This document shows positions 52,629-59,966 of a stretch of 64,000 bases of DNA, one piece after another. The notes beneath the pieces are model-generated. The model made no database searches. It was given only the letters and a program-made list of their open reading frames with translations, and was not told where the DNA came from. The position numbers and the translations under genes are program-made. Numbering within the stretch: position 1 is the stretch's first letter; every line of letters starts with the position of its first letter. Source of the DNA: Halobacterium sp. CBA1132 (GTDB taxonomy: Archaea > Halobacteriota > Halobacteria > Halobacteriales > Halobacteriaceae); the NCBI RefSeq assembly GCF_001485535.1, contig NZ_BCMZ01000001.1, positions 1,798,001 through 1,862,000 of the forward strand, given 5' to 3'.

Positions 52629-53798
52629 ATGGACATCGACGCGCGAATAAAACGCCGACAGCGACGGGACGCGGCCCCACGGCTCGTGCAGGACTACGAG
52701 GCGCTGGCGCCGGTGACGCACCTCGACGAGCCGTCGGACCGCGGCCCCGTCCTCGAACGGCTGCTGGACCACCTCGAACCAGTGTTCGACAGTCGGCTGC
52801 CGCCGAACGCGTACGTCCACGGCCCCCGCGGCTCCGGGAAGACCGCGGTGGTGACGGCGCTGTTCGGCCACCTCGAACGGCTGTCCACGCAGACGCAGTC
52901 GGTCATCTACACGAGCACGCGCGCCGGGTCGCCGAGCGCTCCGGGGTTCGTCTACGTCGACGCCCGCGAGACGAACAGCGAGTTCGCGTTCTACCACCAC
53001 GTGCTGGACGCGCTCGTCGACGAGCGCGTGCCCGAGCACGGAATCGGCACCGCCGAGATTCGCGACCGCCTCCACGAGCGCGTCGGGCAGTCGCGGGGCG
53101 GCGTCGTCGTCGGCGTCGACCACGTGGGCGCGCCCGACGACGTGGACGCCGACCGCCTCGTCGAACTGTTCGCGGGACTGCCGAGTAACGCGAGTTGGCT
53201 CGCGATTGGCCGGGAGCCGCCCGAGGAGACCGAACTCACGGAGTACACCGCGACGACGATTCGCGTCGAACCCTACCGCCGCCAAGTGCTGGTCGACGTG
53301 TTGATGGCACGCGCGTCTGCGGGACTGGCCCAGCAGGCGCTCACGCACGAACTCGCGCGCCGCATCGCGGACTGGGCCGACGGGAACGCCCACGACGCGC
53401 TCGCGGCGCTGTTCGTCGCGACCGACCGCGCGAACCGCGACGGCCGCGACCGCCTCGCGCCCGCGGACGTCGACGAAGCGATAGCCGAAGTGCCCGAGCC
53501 GTCGGTCTCGCTGGGGCGCGTGCTCGCGCTCCCGGAGAACAAGCAACTCGTGCTCCGGGAACTGGTCGACCTCGCGCCCGACGACCGAGCGTCGGTGACG
53601 GCGACGACAGAGGCCATCAGCGCGGGGGTCGACCTCTCGGCGGGGACGGTCAAACGCTACCTCTACGAACTCGCGGAGAGCGGCGTCGTCGAGCGCGTGC
53701 AAGCCGAGGAGCGCGCCGGCAAGGGCCGGCCGCCGAGCCGCTTGGAGTTGCGGTTCCCGCCGACCGCGTTCCGCCGGCTGTACGACCTCCGACAGTAG
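52629..53798 (+). CDS. Orc1/Cdc6-family AAA ATPase
   Basis: 389 residues. Walker A GPRGSGKT near residue 63, a central AAA+ core and a C-terminal winged-helix (GVDLSAGTVKRYLYELAESG). The Walker B place reads GVVVGVDHVG, with His where origin-binding Orc1 proteins have Glu or Asp, so ATP hydrolysis may be weak. It is shorter in spirit than true initiators and groups with the accessory Cdc6/Cdc18-like haloarchaeal proteins. The 67-base spacer upstream has an ACCAAC...GTTGGT inverted repeat but no recognisable origin box. Confidence 0.78.
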   Translation: MDIDARIKRRQRRDAAPRLVQDYEALAPVTHLDEPSDRGPVLERLLDHLEPVFDSRLPPNAYVHGPRGSGKTAVVTALFGHLERLSTQTQSVIYTSTRAGSPSAPGFVYVDARETNSEFAFYHHVLDALVDERVPEHGIGTAEIRDRLHERVGQSRGGVVVGVDHVGAPDDVDADRLVELFAGLPSNASWLAIGREPPEETELTEYTATTIRVEPYRRQVLVDVLMARASAGLAQQALTHELARRIADWADGNAHDALAALFVATDRANRDGRDRLAPADVDEAIAEVPEPSVSLGRVLALPENKQLVLRELVDLAPDDRASVTATTEAISAGVDLSAGTVKRYLYELAESGVVERVQAEERAGKGRPPSRLELRFPPTAFRRLYDLRQ

Positions 53799-53809
53799 TC
53801 CGAACACCG

Positions 53810-54289
53810 ATGACAGACACTATCGAGTCAGGCGACCGCGTGCGCCTCGCGTACGTCGGTCGCTTCGAGAACGGGAGCGTGTTCGCGACGTCGGACCCCG
53901 ACGTCGCCGCCGAACACGACCTCCTCGAAGCACAGGGCAAGGAACGCGAAGAATTCGAGCCGCTGACGTTCACCGTCGGCCGCGAGGACGTCATCGAGGG
54001 GCTCGACGACGCCGTGGTCGGGATGGCCGTCGACGAGGAAGCCGAAGTGACGGTCCCCCCGGAGGCGGCGTACGGCGACCACGACCCCGACCGGGTGCGC
54101 GAGTACGACCCCGAGACGTTCGAGGGGATGGTCGGGGAGACCCCGGAGGTCGGTCTCCACGTCGAAGCCGAGAACGGCCTCCACGGGGACGTGACTGCCG
54201 TCACCGACGAGCACGTCGCGGTGGACTTCAACCACGAACTCGCGGGGAAGACGCTCGTCTTCGACGTGCGCGTGCTGGCCGTCGAGTAG
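53810..54289 (+). CDS. FKBP-type (SlyD-like) peptidyl-prolyl isomerase
   Basis: 159 residues from MTDTIESGDRVRLAYVGRF; the longer open frame is a shadow of the upstream gene. FKBP core strands YVGRFENGSVFATSD, FTVGREDVIEGLDDAVVGM, AAYGDHDPDRV, then an insert-in-flap domain (VGLHVEAENGLHGDVTAV) of the SlyD type, ending LVFDVRVLAVE. Cytosolic folding helper. Starts 12 bases after the Cdc6-like stop. Confidence 0.9.
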   Translation: MTDTIESGDRVRLAYVGRFENGSVFATSDPDVAAEHDLLEAQGKEREEFEPLTFTVGREDVIEGLDDAVVGMAVDEEAEVTVPPEAAYGDHDPDRVREYDPETFEGMVGETPEVGLHVEAENGLHGDVTAVTDEHVAVDFNHELAGKTLVFDVRVLAVE

Positions 54290-54504
54290 TCAGGCGACCG
54301 CGCGGCGCTGGATTTCCGCGTCCAGCGCGCGCCCCACGCGGCCGCCGTCGCGACGGCGAACACGACCGGCGTCACCGGTTCGCGGAAGGTGTAGACGACC
54401 AGTAGCGGCAACACCATGACGCCGCCGAGTCGGTAGCCGCTGGACTGGGAGACGGCAGCAGTCACGCAAATACCGAGGACCATGATGGCGGTTGCGGCGA
54501 GCAC
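54290..54504 (-). pseudogene. Truncated PgsC/CapC-like membrane protein fragment
   Basis: Minus-strand reading from GTG at 54504 gives MLAATAIMVLGICVTAAVSQ, then YRLGGVMVLPLLVVYTFREP, which resembles the N-terminus of the PgsC/CapC poly-gamma-glutamate family. After VFAVATAAAWGA the frame runs antisense into the FKBP gene, and the stop at 54290 is in another frame. So only about 55 residues of a longer gene appear to remain. It could also be a short live membrane protein with a frameshift in its tail. Confidence 0.4.
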
Positions 54505-54629
54505 GAGTGGCGGGTCTACTACGCGGATTGCCGCTTTCGCACGTCAATCTACCGGATACCCGGCGCGGCGTCGGTCGAGCGCGCGACACACGGCGCATCG
54601 CTTATCGGGCTCGCGGCCGCGCTCCCGGT

Positions 54630-54965
54630 ATGGGCATCGAGGCCGACGGAACCGTCCTGCGAGTCAGCCACCACGCGGGGACGGACACGACGAGCGCGTT
54701 CGACGTGGAGGCGCTCCCCGGGACGGACGCGCCCGCGTACGGCGCGGTCTACGAGTCCCGGAGTCTCGACCACGACGCGCCGCCGGCGGACGCGGACGCG
54801 ACGGTGACGGTGTTCGGCGACGCCGAGACGTACTCCGCGCCGGCCCGCGTCGTCCGGGAGCTGCGCCGCGTCAACCCGTGGGACCGCGAGGTCTGCCTGC
54901 GCGTCCCCCGGGTTGACGCGGCGTTCGACGACGCGCGGTTCCGCGCGGCCCTCGGGGCGGACTGA
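54630..54965 (+). CDS. Small conserved haloarchaeal protein
   Basis: 111 residues from MGIEADGTVLRVSHHAGTD; the frame is open earlier but only over the CapC-like fragment. Acidic, with VTVFGDAETYSAPARVVREL followed by WDREVCLRVPRVDAAFDD. No known domain recognised. It converges on the zinc-ribbon gene 7 bases away. Confidence 0.62.
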   Translation: MGIEADGTVLRVSHHAGTDTTSAFDVEALPGTDAPAYGAVYESRSLDHDAPPADADATVTVFGDAETYSAPARVVRELRRVNPWDREVCLRVPRVDAAFDDARFRAALGAD

Positions 54966-54972
54966 CGGTCGG

Positions 54973-55074
54973 TCAGTCCAGCGCCGCCCCGCAGTCCGGA
55001 CACTCCTCGTCGACGACGGTCACCTGCGCGTCGCAGTCCGGACAGAACGCCAGCCAGCAGGCTCGGTCTCCCAT
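54973..55074 (-). CDS. 33-residue double zinc-knuckle protein
   Basis: Begins MGDRACWLAFCPDCDAQV; the two CPDC knuckles (FCPDCDA, ECPDCGAAL) form one zinc ribbon. Very short but in the right style for haloarchaeal micro zinc proteins (DUF7837-like, from memory). It follows the lycopene-cyclase-domain gene by 26 bases in the same direction. Confidence 0.6.
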   Translation of the reverse strand: MGDRACWLAFCPDCDAQVTVVDEECPDCGAALD

Positions 55075-55100
55075 GAGGTGTCGTACCACGGCCACGGCCT

Positions 55101-55451
55101 TCAGTCCTGTCCGTGGATGGTCTCGTGGAACGCGACGACGAGCGCGGGCACGACGACCATGAAGACGTGTTCCTCCGCAGGGATGCCGAGGAAGTCGACG
55201 CCGGTCCGGAGTTGGATGGCGAACACGCCGATAGTGAGCGTGTACCAGTCCCAGACGTACGCGATGGGGTAGAGCACGGCGACGGTGACGCCGGCCCGGC
55301 GGAGCGCGTCCGCGCGGTAGAGGAGTGCGAACGCGAGCGCGCCGAACGCCACCTCCGACGCGAAGTACGTGTACGGGCCGAAGATTGCGCCGATGTCTGG
55401 GACGCCCACAGGTAACACGGGCCACGTTACGGGCGCCAGCACCAAAACCAT
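55101..55451 (-). CDS. Single lycopene-cyclase-type domain membrane protein
   Basis: 116 residues with three membrane segments. YPIAYVWDWYTLTIGVFA, FLGIPAEEHVFMVVVPALVV is the repeat unit of archaeal/fungal-type lycopene cyclase (CrtY_cd), with the PAEEHVF motif. The complete haloarchaeal enzyme has two such units in about 250 residues; here there is one. It may pair with a partner, or be a relative with another substrate. No carotenoid genes are nearby. Confidence 0.72.
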   Translation of the reverse strand: MVLVLAPVTWPVLPVGVPDIGAIFGPYTYFASEVAFGALAFALLYRADALRRAGVTVAVLYPIAYVWDWYTLTIGVFAIQLRTGVDFLGIPAEEHVFMVVVPALVVAFHETIHGQD

Positions 55452-55525
55452 AGGAGGGAGTCCGGGATTCTGCGGGCCGCAACAAAGTTGAAGGCGCTGG
55501 TCCGCGACGTTCCAACTGAAGGCCC

Positions 55526-56668
55526 ATGGATATCTCTGACATCGCGACCAACGACTACATCGAGGTCGAATCTGAACAACGACTGGGGAAGGCTCGTTCT
55601 ATCTTCGAGGAGGAGAACCCGAAAGGCATCATCGTCACCGAAGCCGGCCAGTACGAGGGCGTCCTCACGGAACGCCAACTGCTCGGCTCGCACATCGAAG
55701 ACGACACGCGCATCGGCGCGCTCACGATTTCCGCACCGAAAGTAGACCGCACCGAGGACGTCCGCGACACCGCCCGCATGCTCGTCGAGGGCGGGACGAA
55801 AATCGCGCCCGTCTTCGAAGCCGGCGAACTCTGGGGCGTCGTCACCGAGGACGCCATCCTCGAAGCTGTCATCGACAGCCTCGACGCGCTCACCGTCGGC
55901 CAGATCTTCAGCGAGAACGTCATCACCGTCACCGAGGATGACAACATGGGCGTCGTCATCAACCGCCTCCGCAAGCACGGCATCTCGCGGCTGCCCGTCC
56001 TCGACGAGGACGGCTCCCTCACGGGCGTCGTCACCGTCCACGACGTCGTCGACTTCGTCGTGCGCGACATCTCGAAGACGACGCGGGGCGACCGCAGCGG
56101 CGAGGTCGAACGCATGCTCGACCTCCCGGTGTACGACGTGATGACCAGCCCCGTCGAGACGGTGACCGTCGACGACTCCGTGCAGGACGCCGTCCAGACG
56201 ATGCTGGACAACGACTTCTCGGGGCTCGTCGTCACGCCCGCCGACGACGACCGCGTCGTGGGCGGCGTCGTCACCAAGACGGACGTGCTGCGCGCGCTCT
56301 CCTACACCGAGGAGGAGCACATGGACGTCCAGATTACGAACATCGAACTGCTGGACGCGCTCTCCCGCGAAGAAGTCCAAGAGCGCATCGAGGACGTCGC
56401 GAACAAGTACAGCGAGATGAACGTCCACCACGCGCACGTCCGCCTCCACAAGCACAAGGAGAAGCTCCGCGGCACCCCGCTCATCCAGACCCAGATTCGA
56501 CTCCGCACCAACAAGGGCCAGATGGCCGGCAGCGGCGAGGGCTACGGCGCCGACAACTCCTTCCACATGGCGCTGGACACCCTCGAACGCAACGTCCTCG
56601 AACAGAAGGGCGTCGAACGCGACGAGGAGTACAAGGGCCAGCTCCTCCGGAAACTGAACGAACTGTGA
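55526..56668 (+). CDS. CBS-domain protein with ribosome-hibernation-like C-terminus
   Basis: 380 residues. Four CBS units fill 1-275 (GIIVTEAGQYEGVLTERQLL; KIAPVFEAGELWGVVTEDAI; ISRLPVLDEDGSLTGVVTVHD; GLVVTPADDDRVVGGVVTKTD). The last 105 residues (VQITNIELLDALSREEVQER, then HHAHVRLHKHKEKLRG, then FHMALDTLERNVLEQKG) look like the S30AE/HPF domain that blocks ribosomes. The fusion would tie ribosome hibernation to adenine-nucleotide level. It ends just where the IS605 element begins. Confidence 0.82.
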   Translation: MDISDIATNDYIEVESEQRLGKARSIFEEENPKGIIVTEAGQYEGVLTERQLLGSHIEDDTRIGALTISAPKVDRTEDVRDTARMLVEGGTKIAPVFEAGELWGVVTEDAILEAVIDSLDALTVGQIFSENVITVTEDDNMGVVINRLRKHGISRLPVLDEDGSLTGVVTVHDVVDFVVRDISKTTRGDRSGEVERMLDLPVYDVMTSPVETVTVDDSVQDAVQTMLDNDFSGLVVTPADDDRVVGGVVTKTDVLRALSYTEEEHMDVQITNIELLDALSREEVQERIEDVANKYSEMNVHHAHVRLHKHKEKLRGTPLIQTQIRLRTNKGQMAGSGEGYGADNSFHMALDTLERNVLEQKGVERDEEYKGQLLRKLNEL

Positions 56669-56679
56669 ACTACCCTACC

Positions 56680-57981
56680 CTACTCGCTCACGGCTGACGT
56701 CGTTCGCTCCTTGAGGGGAGGGCTTCCTGCTTCCACGACGCGCTTTGCAGATACGGATGTATCCACAGGGAGCGCAGTCTCCACAGGCGTTGATTCGGAG
56801 TGTCCCACTCCTACGTCTTCGAGGCCGCGAGAAAGGATGTTCCACGCCGCGTTCGCGTCCCTGTCCGCCTCAAACCCGCAGGCAGGACAGGAGTGTTCAC
56901 GGACCCACAACGGCTTGTCGGTCGAAACGCCACACGACGCGCACTCTTTGGTCGTCCCGCTCGGGTTGACCGCGACGAAGTGCGTTCCTTCCCGTTCGCA
57001 CTTGTATTCGAGGAACGAGAGGAACGTCCGCCACGCGGCAGACGCCGTGTTGCGACTGTTCGACGGCGACTCCATCATCTCCTTCACGTTCAGGTCTTCG
57101 ACCGCTACGAGGTCGTACTCCCGAGCGTAGTAGTTCGAGAGTTTGTGCAAGAAGTCGCGGCGCTTCCGTCGGAGGTCGGCGTGACACTCCGCGACCCGCC
57201 GCCGTTGCTTCTCGTAGTTGTTTGACCCGTGTTCTTTCCGTGAGAGAGACCGCTGTTCGCGTTCCAGTCGTTCCCGTTCGGCGGAGAGGTCGAGCGACCC
57301 GACGGCGGTCCCGTCGGTATCGTGGGCGTACGTGAGTATCCCCACGTCAATGCCGACGCACCGCTCGGGATTCTCAGGCGGTTCGGGCGGTTCACGGTCC
57401 ATTTCGACGTCCTCAGAAGCCTTCGGCTTCTGATGGGCTGCAGAAACCGTCATCGACGGTTTCTGAACGCCGAACGTGGCGAACCACTCGCCCGTCGGTT
57501 CCTTCTTGACCGTGACCTGTTTCACGGTGGCGTCGTCGGGGATGGCGCGATGGAGCCGTATCGGTATGTCCGCGAGTTTCGAGAGTGACAGGACAGTCTG
57601 ACCGCCCTTCTTGTCGAGCTTGAAGCCAGACTGACTGTACGTGAAACTGCGGAACTCCCGTGGCGGCTTCCACTTGAGTTGACCGACGCCGTAGCCGTTC
57701 TTCTTGAGTTTGGAGAGTCCTTTGAGATTGTCGAAGAGGCGTTCCACGACGGTTTGGAGAACCTTCGAGTACACGTCCGAGAGGCCGTCCCACCACGTCT
57801 TGAGGTCGGGTAGCTCCGACCGCAGGGTGGTCATCGACGGCAGTTCGCCGTGTTCGTCTTGGTACTCGTTGAGGCGGTAGAGCGTGTGGTTGTACAGTTG
57901 CCGACAAATATCGCGGTGGCGGTCCAACTCCTCGCGGTGGGCATTGGACGGCTTGAGACGGTACTTGTAGGCGTAGTACAT
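56680..57981 (-). CDS. tnpB: TnpB RNA-guided nuclease of IS605 element
   Basis: 433 residues. N-terminal MYYAYKYRLKPSNAHREELD; RuvC-like acids in VGIDVGILTYA, VAVEDLNVKEM and DRDANAAWNIL; zinc finger CASC..CPAC. All three catalytic residues are present, so it could be active. Residues about 171-191 (around QKPSMTVSAAHQKPKASED) correspond to a twin-hairpin repeat inserted in frame. Ends TSAVSE, a few bases from the element's right end. Confidence 0.92.
   Translation of the reverse strand: MYYAYKYRLKPSNAHREELDRHRDICRQLYNHTLYRLNEYQDEHGELPSMTTLRSELPDLKTWWDGLSDVYSKVLQTVVERLFDNLKGLSKLKKNGYGVGQLKWKPPREFRSFTYSQSGFKLDKKGGQTVLSLSKLADIPIRLHRAIPDDATVKQVTVKKEPTGEWFATFGVQKPSMTVSAAHQKPKASEDVEMDREPPEPPENPERCVGIDVGILTYAHDTDGTAVGSLDLSAERERLEREQRSLSRKEHGSNNYEKQRRRVAECHADLRRKRRDFLHKLSNYYAREYDLVAVEDLNVKEMMESPSNSRNTASAAWRTFLSFLEYKCEREGTHFVAVNPSGTTKECASCGVSTDKPLWVREHSCPACGFEADRDANAAWNILSRGLEDVGVGHSESTPVETALPVDTSVSAKRVVEAGSPPLKERTTSAVSE
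57408..57470. repeat. Twin-hairpin repeat inside tnpB
   Basis: CAGAAGCC-ttc-GGCTTCTG (57414-57432), linker atgggctg, CAGAAACCGTC-atc-GACGGTTTCTG (57441-57465), then aacgc. Same order, linker and flanks as the spacer copy at 58805-58866, with changed but still paired stems. It is read through in frame as KPSMTVSAAHQKPKASED. Confidence 0.75.
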
Positions 57982-57982
57982 T

Positions 57983-58387
57983 CTACTCGCGTTGGTCCTC
58001 TACGTACTGTTTCAGCACATCCAGCGACACCTGCCCGGTCGAGATGAGGCAGTACGAGTCGTTCCAGAACGAGTCTCCCCACAGTTCGGTCTTCAGTTCG
58101 TCCGCGTACTCGTTGCGGATACGGCGGGCGGTCGCGCCCTTGACCGTGTTGATGAACTTCACGAGGTCCGTGGTGGGTTTCGCTCGGAACAGGATGTGGA
58201 CGTGGTCGTCCTCGCCGTCGAGGTTCGTCAGTTCGACGCCGTAGTTGTCCGTGAACCCGCTGATGACCCCGCGAATGAATTGGGTTCGCTCCTCGGTGAG
58301 CACTCCGCGCCGATACTTCGTGGTGAGTATCAGGTGGTAGTGCAGGGAATACGTCGAATGCGCTCCCGAATCGAGGCCGTACTCCAT
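57983..58387 (-). CDS. tnpA: TnpA HUH transposase (IS200/IS605)
   Basis: 134 residues, full length for the family. HYHLILTTKYRRGVL at the start, HUH motif in EDDHVHILFRAK, and the nucleophile Tyr in LDVLKQYVEDQ. It moves the element as single-stranded DNA. It ends one base before tnpB. Confidence 0.93.
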   Translation of the reverse strand: MEYGLDSGAHSTYSLHYHLILTTKYRRGVLTEERTQFIRGVISGFTDNYGVELTNLDGEDDHVHILFRAKPTTDLVKFINTVKGATARRIRNEYADELKTELWGDSFWNDSYCLISTGQVSLDVLKQYVEDQRE

Positions 58388-58436
58388 TGGGTTCGGTCAA
58401 TATTATACTATCCTACTGTAAGAACGTTGTGACTAC

Positions 58437-58978
58437 GTGGGCCTATGGGTCTGCTACCGAACCGTGTAGGAGAACTGTGCGGCGCTGTATCCCCTCCTGC
58501 TCGCGCCTCCCGTTCGGTCGGCGCTCGCTGAGGAAGGGGGCTTAGCGCCTACTTTCAGCTAAAACGCACTTTTTGCTGTGCGAGCGGTGCAGAGCACCGC
58601 TCGGCTGGCAAAAACTTGCGGAAAAAGCACTCCTCGTCGTTCGAAAGACGGCTTCACCGTCTTTCGTGATGACGAAAGGCGCGACGCGCCTTTCGAACCA
58701 CTCCCTCCGGGCGCGGTGGTCGCTCGTCGGCCTCGCGGCGAAGCCGCGAGTGAACCGCTCGCGCCGCTCACGGGTCACTCCGTGCCCCGTTCGCACAAAC
58801 GAGGCGTCCTCAGAACCGCAACGCGGTTCTGATGGGCTGCGAAAATCGCTCTGCGATTTTCGAACGCTTCGCGCCTCGTGCCGCTCGCGGATGCTCGGTT
58901 CGGCCGATTCCCCAGCCGGTTTCGGCGGCGGTCGCGGACTCGCGAACCTATTTGTCGGCCGCGTCACAACGCAGTCGT
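58437..58978. repeat. Palindrome array downstream of the IS element
   Basis: About 540 bases without a credible gene, packed with perfect hairpins: GAGCGGTGC/GCACCGCTC (58578 region), CGAAAGACGG/CCGTCTTTCG (58642-58666), CGAAAGGCGC/GCGCCTTTCG (58673-58695), CTCGCGGC/GCCGCGAG (58732 region), CAGAACCGC/GCGGTTCTG and CGAAAATCGC/GCGATTTTCG (58811-58862). An AT-rich cctattt (58948-58954) about 30 bases before the next ATG is a likely promoter. Confidence 0.7.
58805..58866. repeat. Twin-hairpin repeat, spacer copy
   Basis: cgtcct-CAGAACCGC-aac-GCGGTTCTG-atgggctg-CGAAAATCGC-tct-GCGATTTTCG-aacgc. The flanks, the 8-base linker and the 3-base loops match the copy inside tnpB, while the stems differ with both arms changed together. 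A looser relative at 58642-58697 has linker tgatga. Confidence 0.7.
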
Positions 58979-59170
58979 ATGGAGTTCGACTTCCCCCGAG
59001 CGGTCGGTATCTTGGTAGCAATTGTCGCGGTGGGCGTCACCGGACTGGCCGCGATGGACGTGATGGGGATGGACACCGTCTTCATGATGGTGCTGCCGTC
59101 GATGATTGTGTTCGCGGCGGTGTCGTTCCTCCTCGGGATGAAACACGGCGAGTACCGGGCGTCTCAGTAG
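58979..59170 (+). CDS. Small two-helix membrane protein
   Basis: 63 residues from MEFDFPRAVGILVAIVAVG; the earlier open frame is repeat DNA. Two membrane helices (about 8-28 and 34-53) and a short polar end GMKHGEYRASQ. The cctattt box 25-31 bases upstream suggests a leaderless message. DUF7333-like from memory. It overlaps radB by 7 bases at its end. Confidence 0.65.
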   Translation: MEFDFPRAVGILVAIVAVGVTGLAAMDVMGMDTVFMMVLPSMIVFAAVSFLLGMKHGEYRASQ

Positions 59171-59868
59171 TCGTCGCCGTCGGCGCCCTCGATACCCGTG
59201 TCGGTGATTTTGAAGCGAGCGTGTTCGCCCTCGGGCTTCGAACGGTGTTTTTCGAGGGTGGCGCGGCGGTTGCCGCCGCGGAAGCGGTCGACGCGCATCA
59301 CGACGCCCGTCCAGTGGTTGAGCGTGTGGCCGCCGAGCGGGCGGACGCGGTCGCTGCCGCTTTCGACGTCCGTGAACACTTGGTTGGTGACGACGACAGC
59401 GAGGTCGTGTTTGCGCGCCAGCGAGAGGAGATGCGTGATTTGGTCGGCGACCCGGCGGAGGGCGTCGCCGCCGTCGTTGTCGTCGCGTTCGAGCCGGTAG
59501 AAGCCCGTGGCGGAGTCGAGGACGACGAGGTCCGCGCGCTCCGCGAAGTCCGCGGCGTCGCGGACGGCCTCGGCCTGCTCCTCGAAGTCGTGGGCGTCGG
59601 AGATGACGATGCGACTGGAGGCGTCCTCCGGGTCGTCGGCGCGCGCGGACAGCACCTGCTCGAAGCGCTCCACGGACAGCCCCTCGGTGTCGATGTAGAC
59701 CGCGGTCCCGCCGTCGGCGGCGACCTCCACGGCCGTCGAGAGCGCGACGTTCGTCTTGCCGGCGCCCGGCGGCCCGTAGACCTGCGTGACCGTGCCGCGT
59801 TCGACGCCCCCGCCGAGCAGGTCGTCGAGGACGGCACAGCCAGTCGAGATGTGGGTGTCGTCGCTCAC
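59164..59868 (-). CDS. radB: DNA repair and recombination protein RadB
   Basis: 234 residues from GTG at 59868 (VSDDTHISTGCAVLDD); the frame is open 22 codons more, but relatives start here. RecA core with Walker A YGPPGAGKTN and Walker B DLVVLDSATGFY, and no N-terminal DNA-binding domain, the hallmark of RadB against RadA. It acts as a mediator for RadA in recombination. Confidence 0.92.
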   Translation of the reverse strand: MSDDTHISTGCAVLDDLLGGGVERGTVTQVYGPPGAGKTNVALSTAVEVAADGGTAVYIDTEGLSVERFEQVLSARADDPEDASSRIVISDAHDFEEQAEAVRDAADFAERADLVVLDSATGFYRLERDDNDGGDALRRVADQITHLLSLARKHDLAVVVTNQVFTDVESGSDRVRPLGGHTLNHWTGVVMRVDRFRGGNRRATLEKHRSKPEGEHARFKITDTGIEGADGDDY

Positions 59869-59966
59869 TACTGCGGGATTGGTCGCTCCCGGGCAAAAGA
59901 CCCCCGGTGTGCCGGGGGCGCGTCCCGCGGGCAAGCGTTTTGCTGTCGGCGGCCGGACGTGCGGTC

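Larger units (their letters stand above)
56669..58425 (-). mobile_element. IS200/IS605-family insertion sequence, complete
   Basis: tnpA and tnpB lie in line on the minus strand, one base apart. The right end falls within a few bases of the stop codon of the CBS-HPF gene (ctaccctaccctactcgc). The left end probably lies near 58420, where the minus strand reads TTAC followed by AGTAGGATAG; TTAC is a usual IS605 cleavage target. No terminal inverted repeats or target duplication, as expected. A guide RNA, if made, should overlap the last 100-150 bases of tnpB. End points are approximate. Confidence 0.75.

Noticed and set aside
58667-58672. Box C/D guide RNA from the TGATGA linker
   Set aside because: A lone box C-like hexamer between two long perfect hairpins, with no matching box D, box C' and D' set or guide spacing.
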